Positions 11,858 through 21,884 of a stretch of DNA of 64,000 bases are shown here, one piece after another (within the stretch, counting starts at the first letter, position 1; each line of letters begins with the position of its first letter). The notes beneath the pieces were generated by a model. The model searched no databases. It worked only from the letters and a program-made list of their open reading frames with translations, and was not told where the DNA came from. Source of the stretch: Durusdinium trenchii (Eukaryota; Sar; Dinophyceae; Suessiales; Symbiodiniaceae); the NCBI GenBank assembly GCA_963970005.1, contig CAXAMN010021973.1, positions 160,490 to 224,489 on the forward strand, written 5' to 3'. The position numbers were made by a program, and so were the translations under genes.

Positions 11858-12194
11858 ACCATCTGGGTCCTGAACAGGGTCGGCCCTTGTTCCTTGAGCT
11901 GGCGCACTAGTTTTGCACTAGTTTTGGCATCCATACCAGCTCCTTGACCACCAGTGCATCGGGTATCTGCAGTTTCTTACCATCACCAAACTTCATGCAT
12001 ACAACATGGGAAACTTCTACCATGGCAGCTTCAAAAGTGTCAGAGTGCACTTGGGCTCAAAATGCAATAGGCCAAGCCAAGACAGCACAAAAGCTTTTTG
12101 GCCATTGCTTGGAAGGAAGCAGTGGGGATTCCAAACACACATGTGCATGTCCATGCATGTTTGTTTACAAGGAAGCTGTGCACAAACACAGGCA
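11858..12194. other. Right spacer of the transposon
   Basis: No supported gene. Overlapping short ORFs on both strands run into the 44-bp repeat and probably reflect it. Confidence 0.35.
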
Positions 12195-12428
12195 AGCCAA
12201 CAGGCTAATGTGGACAAGCGCAAAAGTGACCAGAAACAAGCCAACATGGCTAATGTGGACAAACACAAAGGTCACCAGAAAGAAGCCAACAGGCTAATGT
12301 GGACAAGCGCAGAAGTGACCAGAAGCAAGCCAACAGGCTAATGTGGACAAGCACAAAAGTGATCAGAAACAAGCCAACAGGCTAATGTGGACAAACACAA
12401 AAGTGACCAGAAACAAACCAACAGGTTA
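12195..12428. repeat. 44-bp tandem array carrying GGCTAATG
   Basis: Six units begin at about 12195, 12239, 12284, 12328, 12372 and 12416 (period 44, once 45). Each contains AGCCAACAGGCTAATGTGGA and a following CAAAAGTGACCAGAAACA. All are in the same orientation as the scattered GGCTAATG motifs. The last unit is mutated (ACAGGTTATTG). Confidence 0.9.
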
Positions 12429-12775
12429 TTGACTGCAACATGTGTCGACCAAAAAGTGGTTTTTATTTTAAAAACAGTTAGACAAAAATGGGAATCAACA
12501 TTTTCACAAAAATATCTACCCCTGCAAGCTCAAGATGTATCGTTGCTTGCAAATGAAAATGGTCCTGTGGTTAAATGTAAACTTGCAGGCTAACTAGTTA
12601 TAATTTGGCTAACTTTTTAACTTAATTAAAATAAATATGTTAGTTAGGTAATTTTCTTAAAAAGTTAATAATTATGTTAACAAGTTAAAACAATTATAAT
12701 GTGTTACAGTATAGTTAAGATACTGTTAAGAGATAGTTAACACATAGTTAGTAAGTGTAGGGAAACAACATAACT
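12429..12775. other. AT-rich right subterminal region
   Basis: Rich in GTTA/TAAC words. At 12594-12629 it contains a partial copy of the inner left TIR region (ACTTTTTAAC-TTAATTAA) in direct orientation. No gene. Confidence 0.5.
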
Positions 12776-12801
12776 AGTTATAAAACCACAGCCCATCTAA
12801 G
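12776..12801. repeat. Right terminal inverted repeat
   Basis: Exact inverse of 988-1013. Followed by CA (target duplication) and AGTGCGCTG, which continues the resident repeat. Confidence 0.92.
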
Positions 12802-12811
12802 CAAGTGCGCT

Positions 12812-12967
12812 GTAAGATGGGTGGCGTGAGATAGGTGGTGTAAGATAGGTGGTGTGAGATAGGTGGTGTAAGATGAGTAGTGTAATGCAAGCTGAGGTGG
12901 TGCCGGTGGAGGCGGCGGAGGCGGCGGAGGCGGTAGCGGCGGAGCGCAGCGGAGCGGGCGCAGAACA
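12812..12967. repeat. Minisatellite (14-bp) plus GGCGGA-rich repeat
   Basis: Five imperfect 14-bp units (GTGAGATAGGTGGT type) related to the repeat at 1-380, followed by a (GGCGGA)n-like stretch at about 12905-12965. This continues the locus into which the transposon inserted. Confidence 0.8.
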
Positions 12968-12989
12968 AGAACCCCGCATAGTGATGTGG

Positions 12990-13690
12990 GGTAAAAAGAG
13001 CCATGAGTGTGATTACAACACAGCGTCCAGAAGTCATCTTTACGGCACCGCGCTGCACGCCAGTGAAGAAAAACGCAAGCGCTACCGCCCGATGTTAGAT
13101 TTTTGTGTGCAGGTTGCTATTGATCAGGTTGCTCATGGTAGGAAGTTCATTATTGAAAAATCCTGCCATCCTTGTTGTGGTGGACCAAGTGCTTCACTAA
13201 CTTGATGAACAAACAAGGCGTCGCTTGGTCAGCGCTGCGCATGTGTGCCTTCGGCGCACGAGATCCTAGCGGCTATTACTATTATAAGCTTACTAGCCTC
13301 ACGCGCAACTTTCCTGAAGGTTTGCTGGATCCTGTTTTCAAGGTTTGTCCACTGAAGAAGGCAAGAGCCTCGGGGGTGAACCGCGCTTACGGTAACCACA
13401 AACACCAGATGCTGGAAGGAAACGCGCCTGGTTACGGATCACGCACAAAGCTCGCGCAGGTTTACCCTTATGCGTTTTGTCGTGCAATAATTCGTTGCGT
13501 TCTTCCATTAGGAAATTGGATTGTTTGCTTACAACTGGTTTATTTGGAAGACATAGCAAACAGTATTGTATCACGCAATGAGCTGAAGTCACTTGTCTTG
13601 CTTTGTCAAGCGGATTTTCAGTGCATGTTACGCACAGAACCGCGCAACGGGTTACGCATATGTTTGCTGACCGCGCAATTGCCGTAACCA
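12990..13690 (+). pseudogene. N-terminal part of the copia-like pol
   Basis: Two frames (to 13205, then 13172-13687) read HGRKFIIEKS, an MCAFGARDPSG motif, then GNHKHQMLEGN and SRTKLAQVYP. The His-x-His and AFG motifs look like the domain that precedes RT in dinoflagellate copia-like polyproteins (from memory). It might be a methyltransferase-fold or degenerate integrase-like module. Frame break near 13190. Confidence 0.5.
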
Positions 13691-14038
13691 ATCGCGAAGT
13701 AAGAGAAGCTATGAACCATCTCACTCGTGTGCCAAGGGGAACTGAAACATTGCCGGGTAGTTACAAAATTACGTTTGGTCAGTATCTTGGAGTGCTGCGT
13801 CAGTTCTTTGTTCCAACGCTCAGGTTTCAAAATGCCTCAGTCATGAAAGATATATTTTGTTGACCTTCGTAAGCTATATGATAAGCCCGGTGTCGTTTTG
13901 CACAGGAGAACAATTTCTCCAAGATCTATGTGATGGATCGCCAACGTGTAGCTTTAGATGAGCTCAATCCACAGCGCTGGATGACAGTCTTTTACTGCAA
14001 GAAGCCTCAGAGACAACAAGATCCGCCACAGAATCCTG

Positions 14039-15017
14039 TTGGAGCCTCCATATCCTGGTTTGGCGCCCGATCCAAACGAAGACGCTGATATGGATGATCA
14101 GGTGAATGATCCTCCGGATGAGGATGATGCCGACTTCCCGGCATTTGAGTCAATACGCACACCACCAGCGCCTCCAATGCCACCTGGACCAGCGCCAACC
14201 ATTCCACGCACTGGGCCACAAAACTTTGATTTGACGTGTCCACTCCACCGACGACCGTGACATGGAGTCGCCACAGACTCCACCACCTCATCCTCCATCA
14301 AGACCTTTTCTATCGCCAGACCAACCTGCCTTACCTACTGGACCACAGAAGCGACATCAGTCGCGACTACCTGATGTCACCATCCATACGGCCATTAATC
14401 CTAGGTTACCTTATTCACCCAAGGTGGTTGTCTCCATACCTGCTTCCGCTAGGCAGATGCCTGCTTCGTCCTCTAGTCAGCCTCCTAGCAACCATCTGGG
14501 GGTGATGTTTGGCGCGCTTCGCCGCAACCAGCGTTACAGCCGACTACCGGTAAAATTCGGTACAATGTTATTGCCGATTCCGACTGAAGAAGCAGACAGT
14601 GACGTCGAAACGATTCCCGGTGAACCAACACAAGTTCCAGAACCTGTAGAAGAAGAATATGTCACCTGTGAAGAAGACAATGAGACGGACTCTGACTCGT
14701 TTGACCTAGATGCACTGTACATAGACAAGGCGCGATGGATGGCCGAACGCAAGTTGTGCTCGAACACAACATCGTTCTCAGTATCTAGGTGCATCGACTC
14801 TGTGCCCGTGAATGTTCGTACAGTCGAGTCAACGTTTGTATGCGCAGGTAATGGCCGCTATGTGGATTTACATGCTAGACCGAACTACCGGTTTACGAAG
14901 CGGCCGCGCCCACAGAATAGATCAGACATTGAAGAAGTTTATCGGGGCCAAGTAAGGAAGACAAGGCGTATTCGACACTGTTCACGTCCACAGATGATAA
15001 GTTTGCCTGCTTGGTAG
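14039..15017 (+). pseudogene. Pro-rich and acidic linker of the copia-like pol
   Basis: Frames 14039-14260 and 14262-15017 give a Pro/Asp-rich peptide, then a Ser/Pro stretch, an acidic region (EEEYVTCEEDNETDSDSFD) and a basic tail. Such linkers separate integrase-side and RT-side domains in copia pol. No catalytic motif seen. Confidence 0.45.
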
Positions 15018-15062
15018 GAAAGAAGCGCAAGGAAGCAACTCAACAAGAGAAACGCTTGGAAG

Positions 15063-15600
15063 ATGGCAGAAATGCGATTGTGGATAGACTCGATAGACAA
15101 CGATGTCTGTGATCTTGTTGATACCAGAAAACTGCACGTTCGTAATCTTGTTTCCAGACGATGGGTCTTAACCCTGAAGCGCGACAAGGATGGTAAGTTC
15201 TTGAAGCGCAAGGCCTCAGAGGATTTGAAGACTAGCAGAAACAGCAACGGCAAACGGATTCACCAGCAGCGTCTAGATCAGGTTTATTCCGTTGTGTAAC
15301 CCAGGTAGCTGCGAACCTTCGTTGGTCGCTGTTTCACATGGACTTGAAGACAGCGCCTTGCAAGGAGAAGCGTATGACGAGTCTCGTGATGTCATTTGCC
15401 AAATTCCGCCTGAACTAGGATATCCACCATACATGGCAGCTCGTCTGAAGAAGCCTGGACATGGTCTCAATGATGCGCCCCGTAAATTGGAATTTTTGTG
15501 GACAAGTCACTCACCAGTTACGGCCTAGTTCCGACTTGTGCTGATCGCTGTACCTATGTCCTTTATGATCTCAACCAGGAAGGTAGACAGAAACAGAACG
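15063..15600 (+). pseudogene. Copia-like reverse transcriptase, N-terminal half
   Basis: Reads SRRWVLTLKRDKDGK, then in another frame GFEDLQ...TDSPAASRS and FHMDLKTAP, then GEAYDESRDVICQIPPELGYPP and LKKPGHGLNDAP. These match the order of conserved copia RT blocks: an Arg/Lys-Trp-Val-x-K start, TDSP, D-x-KTA with the first catalytic Asp, and the LKK-x-x-GL-x-x-AP block. At least three frameshifts. A YVDD box is not intact here. Confidence 0.7.
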
Positions 15601-15604
15601 TCAG

Positions 15605-16339
15605 ATGGCCTGGCCACTCTTGATGCCGCGCTTGAATACCTTATGGAGGAATGCAAATGGACGAGAAATCCATGGTTTCGTGTGTCTACGCGTTGAGTCC
15701 AATATACTTGCCAATATAAGAAAGGACTTCTCTGTCGGATCCGAAGACAAGGATGATATCATGTTTGTAGGACAACGCATCAAATGGAAGACCCATGATA
15801 AACGTAGACCGTATGTCAGTGTAGACCAGAAACTAGCTGTAGATGCCGTAGAAGAGATCAAGATAGTGGGGCGTCCTAAGGGCAATCTTGCTTGTGATCC
15901 CAAGATGCATACGGCCTACTGCAGTGTTCTTGGTCAACTTAATTGGCCACAGTGTGGAACACAAGTACGCCTTTGTTGCAACGCGCTGCTAAACCGACTA
16001 TCGGTGACTGTCGAGAACTCAACGAAGTAGTGAGAACACTCAAGTGTCAATATGCTGACGCAAGATTCTGGCCACTGAGGGGACCGCTACGGACCCTTGG
16101 CTTCCCAGATGCATCCTACAGGAACAATGCCGACAAGAGTAGTCAAAATGATGAGGCGTGGGAGCAATACCGGCCAATCTCACGACTTAAGCCACGTGAC
16201 AAGCGAATACTGTTTAGCTGATCTGCTGACCAAACATAGCGCTAAGCCTGACCAACTGATAAATTCTGTAGAGACAGGCACGTTTGTGGCAGTGGACATG
16301 CGTCCACCGTTTCGTGCACTTGTTAAACACAAGTGCTGA
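15605..16339 (+). pseudogene. Copia-like RT C-terminus and RNase H
   Basis: Frame 15605-16030 reads FVGQRIKW, VSVDQKLAVDAVEEIKI and PKMHTAYCSVLGQLNW. Frame 16097-16339 reads EYCLADLLTKHSAKPDQL followed by VETGTFVAVDMRPPFR. These correspond to the RT connection and the C-terminal LADLLTK block of copia RNase H. A frame change lies near 16040. Confidence 0.7.
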
Positions 16340-16539
16340 ACGGTCATACAACACTGTAAGGAACCACACCGTATAGTAAGCTTCTTTGCTGAAGATAAAG
16401 CTGAAGAGGTGCGCGCAGTGTTCTTTGGTCGTCAAGACCTCAAACGTTGTCGCGTTAGCGACTTGGCGGACGGCTTTGCCTTTCTTGTTTGAACACATTT
16501 TCCTTCTCAAGAAAACTTGTCTCTGCGCGCTAGAAGCCA

Positions 16540-17730
16540 TTTTGTTATACCAGCTCTCAAACGCGCAGCTTTCGATTCGTACACCTTCGTCTCAGTTTGC
16601 CGCTGAGCGCCAGGAGCCAGCCGGTGAGTCGAGTATGGCAGCTCCTATGGATGTAGACCAGGTGGGGAATCCGCTCTAGAGACCGACCAGATGCGCCGGC
16701 AGGTGTTTGCAGCTATCGCACGCCGTCTGGGGACACAGACGGTTCATCTTCAGAGATGTTTCCAGAGGTCGACAATGCCGTTCTACCGGCGCAAGATCCG
16801 ATTGCGCCGGATCCAATTCAGCTTAAAGCAAGGTTGATTTCAGAAGTTCGCGAAGGAGACCTCCCTGTTTCTCCCAGTCAAGAGATGATTGACGAAACTC
16901 TTACGACGACAGGTCGTCGTTGCATTTCGACATCCGATTCCGCTCTAGCGGAAGAGCCTGCAAAGGTCGCTGCGACAGAAGACTTCCAAGCCTTGGGTAC
17001 AGAGCCGCCCCAGGCAGAGGAAGAGGCCGCTCTAGCAGCTGATAAATCAGAAGAACTTCCAACAGACGTAGCAAGTTCTGCCGCGCAGTTCTTTGAAGCT
17101 GTTGACTGTCCAGAAGCGATCAAATGCGTATGGAGGTCAATGAGGTGCGAGTGTGCAACTTCCACATCAACAGTAAGATGTTGCGCAAGGAACAGGGTGG
17201 CTTCAACCTCTTACGATCCGACTTTACGTCGATCGTGTATACCGCTCTAGCGGAGGTGGACGTGCTCTGCGGCGGAACTTCGCCGGAGAGAGCCTGATTT
17301 TCAACATCTCTCTGTATCGAGTTTGTAGAAGCCATACTAACGGCAGTCAACAAGCTCCGCGAGATTGATCGCCGCATTAGCTACAATGTTGTCTCAAACA
17401 TCCGGCTAAAAAATGGAGAGTGTCTAGTTAAAGGCGATCCAAGAAACAAATTGAAGGAGACCAAGTTGTCTCAAGCTTTTGATCAACGCTGACCTGCTCT
17501 TGCCAGATTCTGATAAGGATTGGCGCGAACCACTCATTTGCGCTGCTCGGAATTTCGCAGACCGCAAACAAAGGACACGGTCAAAGGCTGGCGCTCCGCA
17601 GAGAATCGATCGCCAGCGCCGAGCAGCCAATCCAAGAGGCCGATCTACCGGCCCTGATGTAGAGCAGGAACGTTCTCGGTCAGAACGAGGACGTTGGATC
17701 AGGAAGGATGAGCCTCGAGATGCTCGGTAA
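16540..17730 (+). CDS. Unknown ORF blocks, acidic then Arg/Ser-rich
   Basis: Frames 16386-16679 (MAAPMDVDQ near its end), 16756-17250 and 17479-17730 give an acidic/Ala-rich region, then in a further frame VNEVRVCNFHINSKMLRK, and a basic C-terminus rich in Arg and Ser (QERSRSERGRW). It may be a gag-like or accessory ORF downstream of the pol, or the 5' part of another retroelement. No zinc knuckle seen. Composition matches the copia-like pol upstream. Confidence 0.35.
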
Positions 17731-18585
17731 GAGCTAACGCGGAGTTCTTTTCACTTTCCATTCTTTTTCGTTTGCCCTGAGCGCGGTGAACCGCTCTAGC
17801 GGTCATAATTCAGTAGATGCACCGTTTTGCGTGGCAGCCTCTTTCAGCTTCGTAGCTTTGCTTTTTAGTTTAACAGTTTTCAGCCTGTTTGTACAGTTGC
17901 GAGGCACTTGCATGCTCCAGAGCAAAGAAAATTTGTCTGTTTTGTTTTCTGTTTTGGTCATCCCTGTTCACGTTGTTGCTTCAACTTGGTTCCTGTTAGT
18001 GATATGCTCTTACGCAATGCTCAAGTCTTGCCATAACATTTGGCTCACTCGCTCTTGTGCGGACTGTTGGACTGTGAGTACTTCCAGGGCGTATTGTTGT
18101 CTTATACGCTCCACTGCGGGGGGTTTGACCCTCACCCCCACCCGGCGGGTTCATTTGGCAACAAGAGACCTTCCATAACATAGCTTTCGTCGCCAGCCCC
18201 CGGCCTCAAGTGATAGGTCACACACATCCAAACTCAGACTTGATATTCCGGAAACTGTGTAGTCATACTTCTTCTTGGCGTGTTTGGAAGTGGACTCGAG
18301 GAGATGCGTTTATTTGAAGCACGGTATGGCGACATTGATCGGCAGCTCGGCGTGGTTTGTTCTTGATCATCGGCGAGCGATGTGAGTCATAGGGGGTGTC
18401 GGGGGAGTCTTAGAGTCGCGGCGGGTAGGGTGAACCCCGAGCCTGGCGAAGGAGTGCGAAAAAACACGAGGTTCAGAAAGGTAGTGACATGCATGTTTTA
18501 GGAGGTCTTGGTGACGCGAGTGATGCAAATGATCCTGTGTAGGGCATCATTAGCGTTACAAAGTGCTCAGGAGACTGTTTAGATT
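17731..18585. other. No supported gene
   Basis: T-rich stretch and mixed sequence. The frame 17786-18178 has no recognisable features. Confidence 0.3.
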
Positions 18586-18589
18586 GTCT

Positions 18590-19960
18590 ATTGACCAGGG
18601 GTGGGAGTTCGGGTAGAGGACAGGAGGGGAGCGGCGTGACATGAAACGCAACAAACAAGGTCACTTCACACTGAGGAGCTGACTGGGTGGTAGAGAGCTG
18701 AACAGGTGTGGAGAGGGGAGAGTGAACTCAGCGCGGAAGTTCCCGACACTTGCAGCTACAGGGGTGTCCTGTTTACTCCCCCGCACATACCTGAGCTGCA
18801 ACAAAGAGGGGCGCCCCGCAGAAGCAGATGTAAAGACACTCAACACCTCGACCTCGACGTGCGTGACCATGTCCGCTCCGCGCATCAGATAAATTGGGCG
18901 TCAATTTATGTCTGAGGCTGCTGGCAGCTGGCAAAATTGAAGCAGATGATGCACTTATCGAGCAGTAGAGAGTTCCAGCTAAAAATACATGGGAACCACA
19001 CTGCAAATGCACCATGCCGCACTTGTCCAGGATCTCATGAAAGCGTCGTGACTTCTGGAGACTTCTGACGTCGTGTTTGCTTTGCTTTTGTTTGGACCAC
19101 CGTTTCGGATGATTTCGAACACATCTACGGTCATTCAAATACACCAAAGATGATTCAGTTCACCACCAAAAACATCCGCTGCTGCTCACATGGCATTTGA
19201 CGTGCGTTTTACGAAAACCAGCCGATAGTGACCAGCGTCCCAACTACCAACCAGGGATGTGAGACCGAGTAGAAACAGGACAGGGGAGAGACTGAATAAC
19301 ATTTGCAAGCTTCATTTTGACAACTATTCATACTGGATGCCCTTTTTCATCCCCCTAAAAAATGCAACAAACAAGGGTGCCCCACAGTAAGGTGAGCTAC
19401 TAATGAGTTCACCAGTTTTTTACATGCGGGTCGAAAACAAGAGAGAGGAGACTGAGTGCAGGCAAGAACCTCCAAAAAAAGCTTTAAACTCTCATAGGGA
19501 CACCGTTCCGAATACCCAGCCTCTTGATATCAGATGCTCTTTGTACACTCCCCTCAAGAAACGCAACAAAGGAGGGCACCCCACACTGAGGTGAACTGAC
19601 CAGGTGTGTCCATCCAGTTAGAGGACAGAAACGACGAGGCTTTGTGGAAGCAAGAACCTCTAAGTTGAAAACTCTTGTACAGATAGCGTTCCACAACTTG
19701 GCTGGACATTTGCAGGCTTCACCTTTACAACTGCATAGTGATATAAGATTTCCTTGCTCTTAAAAGGGAGATGATTGCAATGGACAAGGGCACCCCATAC
19801 TGAGGTGTGCTCACCAAGTTTGTAAGTCCAGGTAGAAGACAGGTGAGGGAAACAGAATGCAGCCAACAGCTCCTGAGTTGCTTGGGGTCCTCTTTTGAAA
19901 CCCTCAACTGTCGGTCCCAGAATTGGACCATTGTGCAAGAACATCAGATCCAATTCTATC
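18590..19960. repeat. Degenerate ~210-bp tandem repeat
   Basis: A unit with the anchors AACGCAACAAA, GGGCACCCCACACTGAGGTG and AGGACAGG recurs with about 205-215 bp spacing (anchors near 18655, 19373, 19576, 19790; a weaker one near 18805). Minus-strand short ORFs repeat with the unit and are not supported as genes. Confidence 0.6.
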
Positions 19961-20867
19961 CTATGACCAGTAACAGTCGATGGGAGTTGATCAAGGCCTT
20001 GTGTATATAGGCTCTTTCATATCGAGCCTCCATGCGAAATTTTGCGCCTCTTTGCCTTGTATTTTCGCGTGGCTCACAGCAGTAGAAGGAAGTGTAATGT
20101 CGATTTCATCCTATATCACCCCATAACAACAACAATGTTTTTTTACAGAGGTTTCTTTCGACCTCTCCCTTATCAGGCTGTTGATAAGATCAAGACCCAA
20201 GATATGGTAAAATACCAGAACGTGCCATTGTCTTGGTGAGATTCTGAAACATTTCTGGTTGTCCTTTCATTTGAGGCTTGTGCTGGACTGTCAACACGCT
20301 CGTCGGTTTCTGTCAGAAAAACTTCTGCATGCTTCTCAGCTGGAAGCTGTTCTTCGCAAGGAAAGACAATAGCAATGACAAGGTTGAAACACTTGAGTGC
20401 AGGGGAAGCAAGGATAGAGGGAAGACAACAATATTTTGGTGAAAGCCCGGATGATCGTCATTTTAAGGATGACTGGATGATTGATCAGTACGACTTGACT
20501 GCTCCCCTACATTTGGAAGCGAGCAGACATGAACTTAGCCTGGAATTGTTGTTGCGCTTGCTTTGCATGACCACTTCACAGAAGACATAGCAACCCCCCC
20601 GAAAGTGCTCCATCAAGATGCCACAGTTGCCGAGGCCATCATACGAAATGGAGCGTGCCCAAAGTGGACTATGAGTCTTTTGGTCATTACGAACCATGGC
20701 AATTTGGAAAACATTTTTCATTTATATCGGCTTTGCTTTGTATTGACGCAAACATGTTGCTCCTATCCCTTGCCGGAAGGTTCTAGGTTGTAGAATGCCT
20801 GTTTTGCATTCGTTTGTCTCCATTGCGAAGCTTGGGGGCCTTCAGCCATAGTAAAGACTTCGAAGCA
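19961..20867. other. No supported gene
   Basis: Mixed-composition sequence with short ORFs only. Nothing recognised. Confidence 0.3.
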
Positions 20868-20990
20868 CATCAGAGCAGGTTCTGGAACAGGTTCTGGAGC
20901 GGGTTCTGGAGGAGGTTGGTGGGCAGGTTCCGGAGCAGGTTCGGGAGCAAGTGGTTCGGGAACATGTTCCGGAGCAGGTTCCGGCACAAG
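20868..20990. repeat. 12-bp minisatellite GGTTCCGGAGCA
   Basis: About ten imperfect units. Being a multiple of three, it is open in several frames (minus strand gives a Pro-Glu-Pro-Ala peptide). I do not treat the ORF as a gene. Confidence 0.85.
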
Positions 20991-21044
20991 GTCAAGAGGA
21001 CTTTACATATATTTCTGACATGCTAGTATGTGAGATAGTCAATT

Positions 21045-21335
21045 CCGTAGTGCTGACGTGTCAGCATGCTGGCATGTTTTCACGCTGACTCACGCCGTCG
21101 TGCTGACTCACGCCGTCGTGCTGACATGTTGTCATGCTGACATGGGTCATAGCATGATATGTTAACGTATTGTGACGCTGAGATGCTGAAGTCAGGTCAT
21201 GCTTTAGCGGCTTTAGCGGTGACATGGCTCCAAAGCGGGTTCCGGAGCAGGTTCACTGGTTCTTGTTTGTTGTGGCGTTGTCTTGCGCGCACACGTGTGG
21301 GCACATGTGTGGGCACATGTGTGGGCACATGTGGC
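21045..21335. repeat. Short tandem repeats (GCTGACATG/GTCGTGCTGACTCACGCC; CACATGTGTGGG)
   Basis: Imperfect TGCTGAC-based words at 21045-21150, two exact copies of GTCGTGCTGACTCACGCC-like units near 21085-21125, and three to four 12-bp CACATGTGTGGG units at 21290-21335. Confidence 0.7.
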
Positions 21336-21884
21336 TTGCCATATCCCGACATATTGCCGTGCTTCAATGCTGCAATGGCACATTAAAAAGGCTCACGTGT
21401 TCCAGATCAGCATTGTGTGGCAAAAAACAACATTTGTTGGTGAACCCGTTGCCATTGCCTGAGACTAGCAGATTCATGCTGCTCAGCTGTTTGGTTTTGA
21501 GGGGCCTATTTTGCTGTGATTTTTGACAGTTATTTCAGGCGGATTGGGTGGCAGCGACAGGTTGCGACGGGTTTCTATTTCTGTGGCCGGTGATCGAAGG
21601 CAATCGTGTTCCTCCAGTGGTGAGGTGCACAGCGTGAGTTGGTCGCGCGAGCAGGGAGAAAGAACTGTCCAGGCTCCGCCAGGGTCCGCCAGTGTCCGCA
21701 TTGTTTTCGTCCATTTTAGTTCGGCAGGTGCAAGAAACTCCACAATGCGCCTTGTGCGGACTTTGTTGTGGACTGGCTACTCGACTGCAACGAATAGGGG
21801 TTATATAGTGCTCCAAGATTTTGATGATTCTGTTATCATTTATGACTTCAACATACCTTTCGTTATGTTTTCTTTGGCTCAACC

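Larger units (their letters stand above)
988..12801 (-). mobile_element. 11.8-kb multi-gene DNA transposon with 26-bp TIRs and CA target duplication
   Basis: The outer 26 bases at 988-1013 are repeated exactly in inverse orientation at 12776-12801 (starting CTTAGATGGGCTGTGGTTTT). Both ends are flanked by CA. Removing the element and one CA gives GTTCACCAAGTGCGCTG, which closely matches the resident repeat at 619-650, so both ends are well fixed. Four coding regions lie inside, all on the minus strand. They are (right to left) a long unknown gene, an acidic/Trp-rich gene, a gene ending in a Cys-pair module, and a candidate DDE transposase. A 2-bp duplication fits CMC (CACTA-like) or similar superfamilies, but the ends are not CACTA. 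Each gene has frame breaks, so this copy is probably not autonomous now, unless the breaks are sequencing indels or introns. Confidence 0.85.
12970..16339 (+). mobile_element. Decayed Ty1/copia-like retroelement pol, plus strand
   Basis: Frames between 12970 and 16339 together resemble a copia-type pol: an upstream domain, a Pro/acidic linker, reverse transcriptase, and RNase H. Reading frame changes every few hundred bases and many stops are present. LTRs were not found on either side. Base composition is CpG-rich, unlike the transposon to its left. Confidence 0.7.

Noticed and set aside
20763..20987. Pro-Glu-Pro-Ala protein on the minus strand
   Set aside because: Product of a 12-bp minisatellite read in frame.
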